Of a stretch of 64,000 nt of DNA, positions 1-8,068 are shown in pieces. The stretch is from assembly GCF_002930645.1 (NCBI RefSeq), contig NZ_PSNW01000006.1, forward strand, positions 1 through 64,000, given 5' to 3'. Positions within the stretch are counted from its first letter, which is position 1. Each line of letters begins with the position of its first letter. Under the pieces are notes generated by a model. That model was not told the origin of the DNA and searched no databases. It saw only the letters and a program-made list of their open reading frames with translations. A program made the translations under genes and the position numbers. The DNA comes from Solimonas fluminis (lineage in GTDB: Bacteria; Pseudomonadota; Gammaproteobacteria; Nevskiales; Nevskiaceae).

Positions 1-353
1 GCTGCGCGCTGGACAAGAACTTCATCCTGCGCGGCGTGAAGTTCGAGTTCGACTCCGACCGCCTGACCGAGCCGGCCAAGCTGATCCTCAACGAAGTGGG
101 CGAAACCCTGAAGGCCTACCCGAGCATCCGGGTCGACCTGGAAGGCCACACCGACTCCGTGGGCTCGGACAACTACAACCTGGGCCTGTCGGAGCGCCGT
201 GCCAACGCGGTGAAGACCTACCTGGGCGGCCGCGGCATCCCGGCCAACCGGATGAACCCGGTGGGCTACGGCGAGACCCGCCCGATCGACAGCAACGACA
301 CCGAGGCCGGCCGCGAGGAGAACCGCCGCGTGGAGCTCAAGGTGCTCGAGTAA
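1..353 (+). CDS. OmpA-family outer membrane protein, C-terminal part (5' truncated)
   Basis: The reading frame is open from the window edge and ends in TAA at 351-353. It encodes the peptidoglycan-binding OmpA C-terminal domain. The segments FEFDSDRL, the core 'LEGHTDS' followed by 'N..LSERRA..V', and the closing 'EENRRVE' are the family hallmarks; the Asp and Arg of these motifs normally hold meso-diaminopimelate. The N-terminal part (barrel, repeats or lipobox) lies outside the window, so it cannot be told whether this is OmpA/OprF or a Pal-type lipoprotein. The length to the C-terminus is normal for the domain, so the gene looks intact at its 3' end. Two hairpins follow at once. Confidence 0.9.
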   Translation, partial: CALDKNFILRGVKFEFDSDRLTEPAKLILNEVGETLKAYPSIRVDLEGHTDSVGSDNYNLGLSERRANAVKTYLGGRGIPANRMNPVGYGETRPIDSNDTEAGREENRRVELKVLE

Positions 354-431
354 AGCAAATCTCCGCGTGGAGGGGCCCCGGCGCCAGAGCGCCGGGGATC
401 CTGGCGAAGAGATCTGCGGTTTGATGGACCG

Positions 432-459
432 AACCCCGCCCTGACCGGCGGGGTTTTTT
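432..459 (+). terminator. Rho-independent terminator after the OmpA-family gene
   Basis: A 9-bp GC-rich stem (AACCCCGCC / GGCGGGGTT) with a six-base loop is followed directly by a T run. A first hairpin without a T run (CCCCGGCGC / GCGCCGGGG, 376-397) lies just upstream and may act with it. Confidence 0.85.
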
Positions 460-621
460 CTTTGTCCGGCCCAGGCCTCGCTTGGAGATTCTTGTCGTTG
501 TGCATTGACCGCCAAGTGCCACTTCCAGTCCCTCGTGAGGAACCGCTTTGCGGCGGCGAATCCAAACAGTTCCAGGAGCAGACCTTAAATTGCGCTCGCG
601 CATCGCTTGCTTTCCGGGTGT

Positions 622-1254
622 TCAGCGCAACCCGATGACTAATGCGCGGATCGTCGCGCGCTTGAGTTTGTCAGGATCCCCCCAGGGAAATTCCGGCATC
701 GCGATCAAGCTGACCGCGATGCCCTGCACACCGCATAACAGCACGTTCTGGATTTCCTCAGGGTCTCCGGCGCGCAGTTCGCCGCGCGACTGTGCTTCTG
801 TAATGCCGCGACGAAGGACGGCCATACGCGGCAGCACTTGGGCGCTGTCGACGAAGTAGCGATCCTGCTCGCCTTGCAGTCGGTCCTCAATCATGAAGAT
901 CGCACGGAATTCATCAGGCCGCTGCAGCCAGAAATCGACGAAGGCCAAGCAGACCGCTTCCACACGATACTGCGTGCCACTGGTCGCGTAGGCACTTTCC
1001 AACTGCACCAGTAACTCGGAGAACAGTTCTTCCCAGATGCCGCGCAGCAGTTGGCGCTTGTTGGGGAACAGGGTGTAGAGCGCGGCCGGCGAGCATTGGG
1101 CGATCGCAGCGATCTTCCGCATGGACACGCCCTCATACCCTTCCTCCGCAAACAGCTTGCGGGCGGATTCCACGATCAGGCTGCGGCTGGCCGCGGCCTG
1201 CTGATCGCTGCGCGCGGGCCGGCCGCGCCTTGTTTTTGGTGTGCCGGTCTTCAT
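622..1254 (-). CDS. TetR/AcrR-family transcriptional regulator
   Basis: The product has 210 residues, usual for the family. A basic N-terminal arm (TPKTRRGRPARSD) precedes a helix-turn-helix around residues 45-65 (MRKIAAIAQCSPAALY, then LFPNKRQLL), the standard TetR DNA-binding unit. The C-terminal part is a helical ligand and dimer domain with no recognisable ligand signature. It is transcribed away from the amine oxidase gene, with the two starts 65 bp apart around a perfect 12-bp palindrome. It is therefore inferred to repress itself and the oxidase gene until an inducer, perhaps an amine or a related compound, binds. The gene looks a little less GC-rich than the rest of the window. Confidence 0.88.
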   Translation of the reverse strand: MKTGTPKTRRGRPARSDQQAAASRSLIVESARKLFAEEGYEGVSMRKIAAIAQCSPAALYTLFPNKRQLLRGIWEELFSELLVQLESAYATSGTQYRVEAVCLAFVDFWLQRPDEFRAIFMIEDRLQGEQDRYFVDSAQVLPRMAVLRRGITEAQSRGELRAGDPEEIQNVLLCGVQGIAVSLIAMPEFPWGDPDKLKRATIRALVIGLR

Positions 1255-1266
1255 TGTCTCTTGAAT

Positions 1267-1286
1267 ATAGTGAACGCGTTCATTAT
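1267..1286. promoter_or_regulatory. Putative TetR operator between the divergent regulator and amine oxidase genes
   Basis: TGAACGCGTTCA at 1271-1282 is a perfect 12-bp palindrome. After one mismatched pair on each side, three further complementary pairs extend it to 20 bp. It sits midway between the two start codons, where a TetR dimer would block both promoters. That the neighbouring regulator binds here is inferred from position and symmetry. Confidence 0.7.
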
Positions 1287-1319
1287 TATAAATCCAACAG
1301 TTTTACCGAAGATAAACGC

Positions 1320-2678
1320 ATGGATCATCTGAATTCGACCTGGGATGTGATTGTAGTAGGTGCGGGTCTCGCAGGACTGAAGACCGCCATCGAACTCAGC
1401 GCTGCGGGTCGCAAGGTGTTGGTGCTGGAAGCCCGGGACCGCGTCGGCGGCCGTTCCAAGCCGGGTGAGATCTGTGGCCAGGTGATCGACCTGGGCGGCC
1501 AATGGGTGGGGCCGGGGCAGAAGTCGCTGCTGAAACAGGCCGAGGAGCTGGGCGTGAAGACTTATTCCCAGTACATCCGAGGCAAAGCCCTGATGCGGCT
1601 CGACGGCAAGCTGACGGAATCCAGAACCACCATCCCCAAGCTGCCCTTGTTCTCTTTGCTTGAGGTGGGACTGTTGGAGCAGCGCTGGAAGCGGGAATCC
1701 CGCACGCTCCCGACGGACGCGCCTTGGTCTGCGCCGCGCGCGAGGGAGTGGGACGCGCAGTCGGTGGAGAGCTGGATACTGAAGAACGTGCGCACGCACG
1801 CGGCGCGTGAACTGCTGCGCGCCATCACGCGGACATTGTTCTGCGCAGAGGCATCCCAAGTGTCCTATCTCTGCCTGCTGGAGTTCATGCGGCAGGCCCA
1901 TGGTCTGGAGGTGGCCACCGGCGTCGAGGGCGGAGCGCAGCAGGACAAGTTCGTGGGCGGTGCTTGGCAGATTCCCCGGCGCATGGCGGAGCGCCTGTGT
2001 GGGAGCATCATCTTCGATTCTCCGGTGCAGGAGATCGAACAGCACGAGGATCATGTCCGCGTCACCACACCCGAGGCTCGCTACACGGCCAGGCGCTTGG
2101 TCATGACGGTTCCGCCCGCGCTGGCGGCGCAGGTCCACTATGCCAGGCCGTTGAGTACGCGTCGTCTCGGACTGTTGCAGCGGATGCCAATGGGTTCCGT
2201 GATCAAGATCCATGTCGCCTACGAGTCGCCGTTCTGGCGCAGGCGAGGATTGAGCGGCATGGCGTTCAGCAACGACCTTCATTTCAGCGCGGTCTTCGAT
2301 CAATCACCACCCGACGAAAGCCTGGGCATCTTGGTGGGATTCATGGATGCCGCACATGCCGTGGAGATGAGCGCCCACGGGGAAGAAGCCAGGCGCACGC
2401 AGGCAGTGTCCGACCTGGTGAAGTACTTCGGCGCGGAAGCCGCACAGCCACTGGCATATGTGGACCAGGACTGGACGCAAGACCGCTGGAGCCTGGGCGG
2501 CTACGTCGCGCATATGCCACCGGGCGTGATGACCACGTACGGCAGCGCGCTGCGCGAGCCCTGTGGCCGCATTCACTGGGCGGGATCGGAAACGGCGAAC
2601 GAGTGGGCGGGCTATCTGGATGGCGCCCTGCAATCGGGCATTCGCGCCTCCGGGGAAGTTCTGTTGGCGCAAGGGTAG
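1320..2678 (+). CDS. Flavin-containing amine oxidase (FAD-dependent)
   Basis: The product is about 452 residues from the ATG at 1320. Upstream in-frame codons exist but would run through the operator, so this start is preferred. The N-terminus has the dinucleotide-binding motif VVGAGLAGL followed about 20 residues later by LEARDRVGGRS. The glycine-rich 'LGGQWVGPGQ' and the C-terminal FAD motif 'IHWAGSETA..WAGYLDGA' are typical of monoamine, polyamine or histamine oxidases. It would oxidise an amine to an aldehyde or imine, releasing ammonia and H2O2. The substrate cannot be read from the sequence. The divergent TetR gene suggests substrate-induced expression. Confidence 0.88.
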   Translation: MDHLNSTWDVIVVGAGLAGLKTAIELSAAGRKVLVLEARDRVGGRSKPGEICGQVIDLGGQWVGPGQKSLLKQAEELGVKTYSQYIRGKALMRLDGKLTESRTTIPKLPLFSLLEVGLLEQRWKRESRTLPTDAPWSAPRAREWDAQSVESWILKNVRTHAARELLRAITRTLFCAEASQVSYLCLLEFMRQAHGLEVATGVEGGAQQDKFVGGAWQIPRRMAERLCGSIIFDSPVQEIEQHEDHVRVTTPEARYTARRLVMTVPPALAAQVHYARPLSTRRLGLLQRMPMGSVIKIHVAYESPFWRRRGLSGMAFSNDLHFSAVFDQSPPDESLGILVGFMDAAHAVEMSAHGEEARRTQAVSDLVKYFGAEAAQPLAYVDQDWTQDRWSLGGYVAHMPPGVMTTYGSALREPCGRIHWAGSETANEWAGYLDGALQSGIRASGEVLLAQG

Positions 2679-2963
2679 TTCGCGGGGCTGCGCCTTTTCT
2701 ACAAGGGTCTGCTTCGCGCATACACGACTGCCGTTAGAGGCGATGCCGAGCCTGAGCTGAATGTCTGCTACTCGGCGATCAGTCTTTGAATATCAACTTC
2801 CGCTTCGGGCTGATCTTCAATAACGTCAACCACGCCGTCCCCGCGCCCTTCACCCCAGCCCTCTCCCGGAGGGAGGGCGCCAGGACTCGCGGGTTTGTCC
2901 TGGGATGGGCGTATGGTCTTGCCTTGGGCTCCAGGCGGTCCGCTCCGGTGTGCCGCCAGCAGG
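2679..2963. other. 285-bp intergenic region with a REP-like remnant
   Basis: No convincing gene is seen. Around 2850-2880 there is a CCCTCTCCC / GGGAGGG inverted motif preceded by TTCACCCCAG. This resembles the CACCC-CCTCTCC palindromes found around 29.97-30.5 kb, and probably belongs to the same dispersed repeat family in degenerate form. Confidence 0.4.
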
Positions 2964-3683
2964 CTACTTCTTCTCGCCCGGGAAGCGGATCGGCTCCTGC
3001 GGCAGGTTGTGCTGCACCGACTCCACCGTCAGGCTGAACTTCCGGCTGCCCTCGGTGCCGGTCACCCTGAAGGCCAGCAGGATGCCGTCCACTTCACGGT
3101 AGTCGCCGACATTGGAGATCACCGTCACGGGCGGCTTCTTCGGGTCTTCCTGCTGGCTGCCTTCCATCTGCCTGAGCAGGCCGGTGTCTGCATCGAAGCG
3201 CCAGACCTGGCGGTCGCCGATGTCGGAGATCATTTCCACCACGTGCAGCTTCACGCCGTCCACCTGGGTGTCCGGCAGCAGCCGGCGGGTGGGATACCAC
3301 TGCGCGAAATGGCGGTACCAGTCGAGGCTGTGGCCGCGCAGCATGCGCGTGAGTTCCTTGCCCTGCACGACGGTGACCTTGCTGCCCCGGCGGGTCCAGC
3401 CGGTCTTGCCGTCGTAGCCGCTGCCGCCGCCCTGGCCGAGGATGGAGGCTTGTTCCTCGAAGCGGTTGGGGTGGAGGATGCGCGATGTCAGGCCGAGGCT
3501 CAGCCAGCCCAGCGAGATTTTCGACTCCATGACGCGCGACTGGATGCGTCCCAGCTTTTCATGGCCGCCGAGCGCTTCGATGTAGCGGTCCAGCACCTCG
3601 TCGGCATTCGCGGGCGGCGCGGCGCCTGCTGCCGTGGCGAGCAGCAGCAGGGCGAGGGTACAGGATCGCAGGAGGGCATTCAT
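2964..3683 (-). CDS. Exported protein of the outer-membrane lipoprotein-sorting (LolA-like) fold class
   Basis: Starting at the ATG at 3683, the product has 239 residues with a clear signal peptide (MNALLRSCTLALLLLATAAGA). The longer reading would place 19 residues ahead of that signal. The mature part begins DEVLDRYIEALGGHEKL, the opening seen in periplasmic proteins that track an outer-membrane lipoprotein-sorting fold. It is followed by alternating beta-strand segments with DG and GY turns. No catalytic motif is visible. It may carry or bind a lipid or lipoprotein in the periplasm, but this is inferred only from resemblance. The next gene on the same strand is 78 bp upstream. Confidence 0.55.
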   Translation of the reverse strand: MNALLRSCTLALLLLATAAGAAPPANADEVLDRYIEALGGHEKLGRIQSRVMESKISLGWLSLGLTSRILHPNRFEEQASILGQGGGSGYDGKTGWTRRGSKVTVVQGKELTRMLRGHSLDWYRHFAQWYPTRRLLPDTQVDGVKLHVVEMISDIGDRQVWRFDADTGLLRQMEGSQQEDPKKPPVTVISNVGDYREVDGILLAFRVTGTEGSRKFSLTVESVQHNLPQEPIRFPGEKK

Positions 3684-3761
3684 CGGTTGTCCGGAGGGTG
3701 GAATCCGGCCGCATCCTGAGGCAAGCCCGGCGCCCTGCACACCACCCCGCCTGGCGGGGGA

Positions 3762-4100
3762 TCAGCCCGGGATGGCCGCGGCCGGCAACTGGCGCAGGCG
3801 GCGCTCGCGGAGGACCAGGAACAGGCCCAGGGCGAGGCTGACGAAGACCGTCACCGGCACGAAGAGCCAGGCCCGGCGCATTCCCAGCCGCCGCGATTCG
3901 GCGACGATCCAGATGCCGACGATGGCGTAGGTGAAGCTGAGGTCCGCGAGCGCGGAGGTGGTGGCCGGATTCACCAGGCACTGGCGGATCCAGTCGATCC
4001 AGCCGGGATCCGGCTGCTGCAGGTACTGCAGGTTGTAGTACCAGCCGATCACCGTGGCCGCGAGGGCCAGGAGTCCGTACAGCCATTCACGAATCGACAT
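3762..4100 (-). CDS. DUF2834-type small inner-membrane protein
   Basis: From the ATG at 4100, preceded by a strong GGAGGAGG ribosome site, the product has 112 residues and about three membrane helices. Features fitting DUF2834 are the WYYNLQYLQ segment after helix one, 'VNPATTSALADLSF' in the middle, a helix ending in E-x-RRLGM, and a final helix running into 'LVLRERR'. The family's function is unknown. A second relative lies at 59427-59774. It diverges from the DMT transporter gene. Confidence 0.7.
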   Translation of the reverse strand: MSIREWLYGLLALAATVIGWYYNLQYLQQPDPGWIDWIRQCLVNPATTSALADLSFTYAIVGIWIVAESRRLGMRRAWLFVPVTVFVSLALGLFLVLRERRLRQLPAAAIPG

Positions 4101-4261
4101 CGCAAGCCTCCTCCGCGCTTCTCCCCCGGAGTCCGGTCCCGCTGCCGCAGGGGCCTGCTCCGTCCGGTACCGAGCCTTGCACCCCCTGCGGCGGCCGGCC
4201 TCGCGCAAACGAGTGAGCCGGGCTTTTCCTCCATAATTGCCGCCCGACGAGGAGCCGATCC

Positions 4262-5227
4262 ATTTCCGCTCGCAGCAACACATTCCTGGGCATTGCCTGC
4301 GGTATCGCGGCCGGCGCGCTGTGGGGCCTGGTGTTCGTGGCCCCCGAGGTGGCCAGCAGCTTCAGCCCGATGATGCTGGCGGCGGGCCGCTACCTGACCT
4401 ACGGGTTGTTCGCCGTCGCGCTGATCCTGCCGGCCTGGCGCCGCCTCGCCGCCGGGCTGGCTCCGCGCGACTGGCTGACGCTGGCCTGGCTCAGCCTGCT
4501 CGGCAACACGCTCTACTACGTGCTGTTGGCCAACGCCGTCCAGCTCGGCGGGGTGGCGATGACCTCGCTGGTGATCGGCTTCCTGCCGGTGGCGGTGACG
4601 ATCATCGGCAGCCGCGACCAGGGCGCGGTGCCGCTGCGCCGCCTGGCGCCGTCGCTGCTGCTCAGCGCGGCCGGCGTGCTCTGCATCGGCGCCGAGACGC
4701 TCGGCAAGGCCGGCGCGGAGTCCGGGGGAGGGCAGCGGTTGCTGGGTCTGCTCTGCGCCTTCGGGGCGCTGGCGTCCTGGACCAGCTTCGCGGTCGGCAA
4801 CAGCCGCCAGCTCGCCCGGCTGGACCGCATCTCCTCGCATGACTGGAGCCTGCTGATCGGTGTGGTGACCGGCGTGCAGGGCCTGCTCCTGCTGCTGCCG
4901 GCCCTGCTGCTGGAGACAGGGGCCCACACGCAGGCCGACTGGCTGCGCTACGGCGCGGTCTGCGCCGGCCTCGCCCTGCTGTCCTCGATCGTCGGCAACG
5001 GCCTGTGGAACCAGGCGTCGCGGCTGCTGCCGCTGACGATGGTGGGCCAGATGATCCTGTTCGAGACCCTGTTCGCGCTGCTGTACGGCTTTCTCTGGGA
5101 ACAGCGGGGGCCGACGCTGCTGGAGTCCCTGGCCGTCGGCCTGGTGCTGGCCTCGGTGCTGTCCTGCCTGGCCGCGCACCGGCCCAGCGCGCGGATCACG
5201 ACGGCGATCACGGCGGGGCATGAGTAG
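4262..5227 (+). CDS. DMT-superfamily (EamA-type) transporter, probable ATT start
   Basis: The open frame encodes about ten hydrophobic helices in two EamA repeats; the second contains 'GNGLWNQASRLLPLTMVGQM'. DMT proteins export or import small metabolites across the inner membrane; the substrate here is unknown. The first conventional start codon (GTG 4331) lies inside the first membrane helix and would delete its N-terminal half. The helix continues upstream (FLGIACGIAAGALWGLVF) to an ATT codon at 4262. That codon is placed 8 nt after GAGGAG (4248-4253), and no ATG, GTG or TTG is available in between. The 321-residue product is normal for the family. The 3' end overlaps the next gene by 8 bp. 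Confidence 0.78.
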   Translation: MSARSNTFLGIACGIAAGALWGLVFVAPEVASSFSPMMLAAGRYLTYGLFAVALILPAWRRLAAGLAPRDWLTLAWLSLLGNTLYYVLLANAVQLGGVAMTSLVIGFLPVAVTIIGSRDQGAVPLRRLAPSLLLSAAGVLCIGAETLGKAGAESGGGQRLLGLLCAFGALASWTSFAVGNSRQLARLDRISSHDWSLLIGVVTGVQGLLLLLPALLLETGAHTQADWLRYGAVCAGLALLSSIVGNGLWNQASRLLPLTMVGQMILFETLFALLYGFLWEQRGPTLLESLAVGLVLASVLSCLAAHRPSARITTAITAGHE

Positions 5228-6257
5228 CATGCAGATCGCACAGATTCGCGAACGGCTGCGACAGGCCGGCGCCGCGCCGATCCACGAGCGGCATGTGCTG
5301 CGCCAGTGGGTGCAGGGAGCGGCGCAGACCCGCAAGCGCAATCCAGAGGACTTCCTGCCGCGCAGCCTTCGCGAGGCGCTCCCGGCGCTGCAGGCCGACC
5401 TGGCCGCCCTGGCGGCGCTGCGCTCGGTCCACCCGAGCGAGGACGGTTCGGAACGCCTGCTGCTCGGGCTGCGCGACGGCCAAACCATCGAGAGCGTGCT
5501 GCTGCCCCGCGAGGGGCTGTGCGTGTCCACCCAGGTGGGCTGCGCGGTGGGTTGCGTCTTCTGCATGACCGGACGCACCGGGCTGATCCGCCAGATCGGC
5601 AGCGCCGAGATCGTGGCCCAGGTGGTGCTCGCGCGCCAGCGCCGGCCGGTCCGGAAGGTGGTGTTCATGGGCATGGGCGAGCCGGCGCACAACCTCGATG
5701 CGGTGCTGGAGGCGATCGAACTGCTCGGCACGGGCGGCGCGATCGGCCACAAGAACCTGGTGTTCTCCACGGTGGGCGATCCGCGCGTGTTCGAGCGCCT
5801 GCCGCGGGGACCGGTGAAGCCCGCGCTGGCGCTGTCGCTGCACACCACCGACGCGGCCCTGCGCGAACAGCTGCTGCCGCGCGCGCCGCGCATGGCGCCG
5901 CAGGAACTGGTGGCCCTGGGCGAGGATTACGCGCGCCGCACCGGCTACCCGATCCAGTACCAGTGGACCCTGCTCGACGGGATCAACGACAGCCCGGCGG
6001 AACTCGACGGCATCGTGCGCCTGCTGCGGGGCCGCTATGCCGTACTCAACCTGATTCCCTACAACGCGGTCGACGATCTGCCCTTCAGGCGCCCGAGCTG
6101 GGAGCGTGCCCGCGCGATCGCGCGCGACCTGCACGGGCGCGGCGTGTTGACCAAGCTGCGCCAGTCGGCTGGCCAGGATGTCGAGGGCGGCTGCGGGCAG
6201 CTGCGCGCGCGTGCCGCGCGCCTCAAGGCAGCGGCCACGCCGCCGCCGCGATCGTGA
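5220..6257 (+). CDS. RlmN-type radical SAM RNA methyltransferase
   Basis: This 345-residue protein carries the radical SAM cluster C-x3-C-x2-C in 'GCAVGCVFCMTG' near residue 105. The SAM-binding 'MGMGEPAHNLD' and the C-terminal 'GQDVEGGCGQL', which holds the methyl-carrying cysteine of RlmN/Cfr enzymes, are also present. Such enzymes methylate C2 of adenosine in 23S rRNA (A2503) and, for RlmN, in some tRNAs. It is shorter at the N-terminus than E. coli RlmN (about 384 residues), so it may be the second, short RlmN-like paralogue found in some gammaproteobacteria. It starts within the stop region of the DMT gene (ATGAGTAG), implying translational coupling. A second Met lies three codons downstream. 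Confidence 0.88.
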   Translation: MSSMQIAQIRERLRQAGAAPIHERHVLRQWVQGAAQTRKRNPEDFLPRSLREALPALQADLAALAALRSVHPSEDGSERLLLGLRDGQTIESVLLPREGLCVSTQVGCAVGCVFCMTGRTGLIRQIGSAEIVAQVVLARQRRPVRKVVFMGMGEPAHNLDAVLEAIELLGTGGAIGHKNLVFSTVGDPRVFERLPRGPVKPALALSLHTTDAALREQLLPRAPRMAPQELVALGEDYARRTGYPIQYQWTLLDGINDSPAELDGIVRLLRGRYAVLNLIPYNAVDDLPFRRPSWERARAIARDLHGRGVLTKLRQSAGQDVEGGCGQLRARAARLKAAATPPPRS

Positions 6258-6334
6258 CCGTCCTTCGATGGGTGTCGCCGGCCGCCATCGGATAGGCGCC
6301 GGACCCTCTTGAGGAGTTTCATGTCCTGCGGGCA

Positions 6335-7762
6335 TCAGCCGCCGTGCCGGGAATGGTCCGCCGGCGGCGTGGCCGGCGCCGCCGCGGGTTCCGGGCGCGG
6401 CCCGTAGGGATCGCGCCGCGGCGGGTTGCCGAAATCCGGGTCGCTGGAAACGCGGCGCGCGATCCTGTCCGGCGGATTGCGGTACCAGCCTGGGTCCCGG
6501 TAGTCGCCCGGTGCCTGGTCGTCGCGCACCTTGAGCAGGGTGAACATGCCGCCCATCTCGATCGGGCCGTAGAGCCCTTGCCCGGCCATCATCGGCAACG
6601 TGTTCTCCGGGCCCTTGAGTCCCATGGCGACATGGGCGCCATGCTCGGCCATGCCGTGGCGGCCCATGGCGCCGTAGCCGGGCAATAGCTTGCGGATGTC
6701 GGCTTCGACGCCGCTCTGGTCGACGCCCACCGGGTTGGGGATGCCATGCCCCATCGGGCCCATGGTGTGATGGGCCATGTGGCAATGCAGGGCCCAGTCG
6801 CCGGGCTCGGTGGCGACGAATTCGAGATCGCGGATCTGGCCGACGCCGACGATCTCGGTGACCTCGCGGCGCCACTGGGAGCGAGGCCAGCGTCCGCCGT
6901 CCGAGCCGGTCACCCAGAAGGGATTGCTGTGCAGGTGGATCGGGTGGTTCCACATCGACAGGTTGGCCACGCGGATGCGGGCGCGTTCGCCGGTGCGCAT
7001 CACCAGGTTCTCGATCGCCGGGAAGGTCTTGCTGTTGAACGTCCACAGGTCGAAGTCCTGCATCACGCTGGGATCGGGCCGGTAGGTGCCGGGGTGCAGC
7101 GCCCAGTTGTGCAGCAGGAAGCTGTAGTCACGGTCGATGGGCACGTCCTCGCCCGCCTGGGGATGGATGATGAACATGCCCATCATGCCGAAGGCCATCT
7201 GCGTCATCTCGTCGGCATGCGGGTGGTACATGTGCGAGCCGTGCTGCCTGAGGGTGAACTCGTAGACGTAGGTCTCGCCCGGCTGGATGTGCGGCTGGTT
7301 CAGGCCGCCGACGCCGTCGAAGCCGTTGGGCAGGTCGATGCCGTGCCAGTGCACGGTGGTGGGCTCGCCCAGGCGGTTGGTGACGAAGATGCGCACGCGG
7401 TCGCCCTCCACCGCCTCGAGGGTCGGGCCCGGCGTGGTGCCGTTGTAGCCCCAGCATTTCGCGCGGGAGCCAGGCGCGAATTCGTGCTCGATCTCCTCGG
7501 CCACGAGATGGAACTCCTTCACGCCGCCCTTGAGCGTGTAGGGCAGCGTCCAGCCGTTGAGCGTGCGCACCGGCAGGTAGCCCTGGGGATGGCGCTTGAG
7601 CGTGGCCGGCGCGGGCGCCGGCGCTGCGCGAGGCGGTGCGGCCGCGGCATGATCCATGCCCGCCATGTCGTGTCCTTCGTGCTGGGCGAGGGCCGGCGCG
7701 GCGGCCAGCAGGCCGGCGCCGCCGGCGCCCATCATCTGCAGCAGATCGCGTCGCGTGACCAT
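6335..7762 (-). CDS. Periplasmic multicopper oxidase (copper-resistance type)
   Basis: The product has 475 residues with a Tat-type signal (RRDLLQMMG, then a hydrophobic stretch ending ALA). All copper ligands are visible: HWH 138-140, HPH 180-182, H-x2-H-x-H at 273-278, and the type 1 site HCH-x3-H at 326-332 with a likely axial Met at 337. It would oxidise periplasmic Cu(I) to the less toxic Cu(II) with reduction of O2. A His/Met stretch (HEGHDMAGMDH) follows the signal, and the C-terminus ends in HSRHGG, both plausible extra copper sites. Its start overlaps the stop of the small gene upstream, and it is the last gene of the minus-strand copper unit. Confidence 0.93.
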   Translation of the reverse strand: MVTRRDLLQMMGAGGAGLLAAAPALAQHEGHDMAGMDHAAAAPPRAAPAPAPATLKRHPQGYLPVRTLNGWTLPYTLKGGVKEFHLVAEEIEHEFAPGSRAKCWGYNGTTPGPTLEAVEGDRVRIFVTNRLGEPTTVHWHGIDLPNGFDGVGGLNQPHIQPGETYVYEFTLRQHGSHMYHPHADEMTQMAFGMMGMFIIHPQAGEDVPIDRDYSFLLHNWALHPGTYRPDPSVMQDFDLWTFNSKTFPAIENLVMRTGERARIRVANLSMWNHPIHLHSNPFWVTGSDGGRWPRSQWRREVTEIVGVGQIRDLEFVATEPGDWALHCHMAHHTMGPMGHGIPNPVGVDQSGVEADIRKLLPGYGAMGRHGMAEHGAHVAMGLKGPENTLPMMAGQGLYGPIEMGGMFTLLKVRDDQAPGDYRDPGWYRNPPDRIARRVSSDPDFGNPPRRDPYGPRPEPAAAPATPPADHSRHGG

Positions 7763-8019
7763 CAGTGGCCTCCGTGTTCGGTGGAGGAGGGCTTGGCGCC
7801 GTCCGGCTTCCCGTGGCCCCTGCAGCGCTCGTGCAGGGCCTTCGTCACGGGGTCGTTCGGGTCCATCTCCGACAGGTCCATGCGCTTCATCGAGGCGCAG
7901 TCAGGCCCGGCCTTGGCCGCCGCCGCTTCCCTGGCGTGCTCTGCCGGATCGTGGGACCAGGCGCCCTGGGCGAAAAGCATGGCGGCGGCCGCGAGGGCGC
8001 TGCGGAGGCTCGTGTTCAT
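7762..8019 (-). CDS. Small periplasmic protein of the copper island
   Basis: From the ATG at 8019 the product has 85 residues with a signal peptide (MNTSLRSALAAAAMLFAQGAWS). The mature part starts HDPAEH, contains two cysteines (DCAS and ERCRG) and ends in a His-rich tail (STEHGGH). I do not recognise a named family. Its place between the outer-membrane factor and the multicopper oxidase, its ATGA overlap with the oxidase, and its potential metal ligands suggest a periplasmic copper-binding accessory protein. The open frame extends 36 codons further upstream, but that part lacks a signal and overlaps the outer-membrane gene. Confidence 0.7.
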   Translation of the reverse strand: MNTSLRSALAAAAMLFAQGAWSHDPAEHAREAAAAKAGPDCASMKRMDLSEMDPNDPVTKALHERCRGHGKPDGAKPSSTEHGGH

Positions 8020-8068
8020 CGTGTGACTCCAGTGCGTCTGACGCCGGGGGGCGTCGGGGGATAGGGTG

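Noticed and set aside
4331-5227. GTG 4331 as the start of the DMT transporter
   Set aside because: It would remove the first half of a well-formed membrane helix and has no ribosome site.
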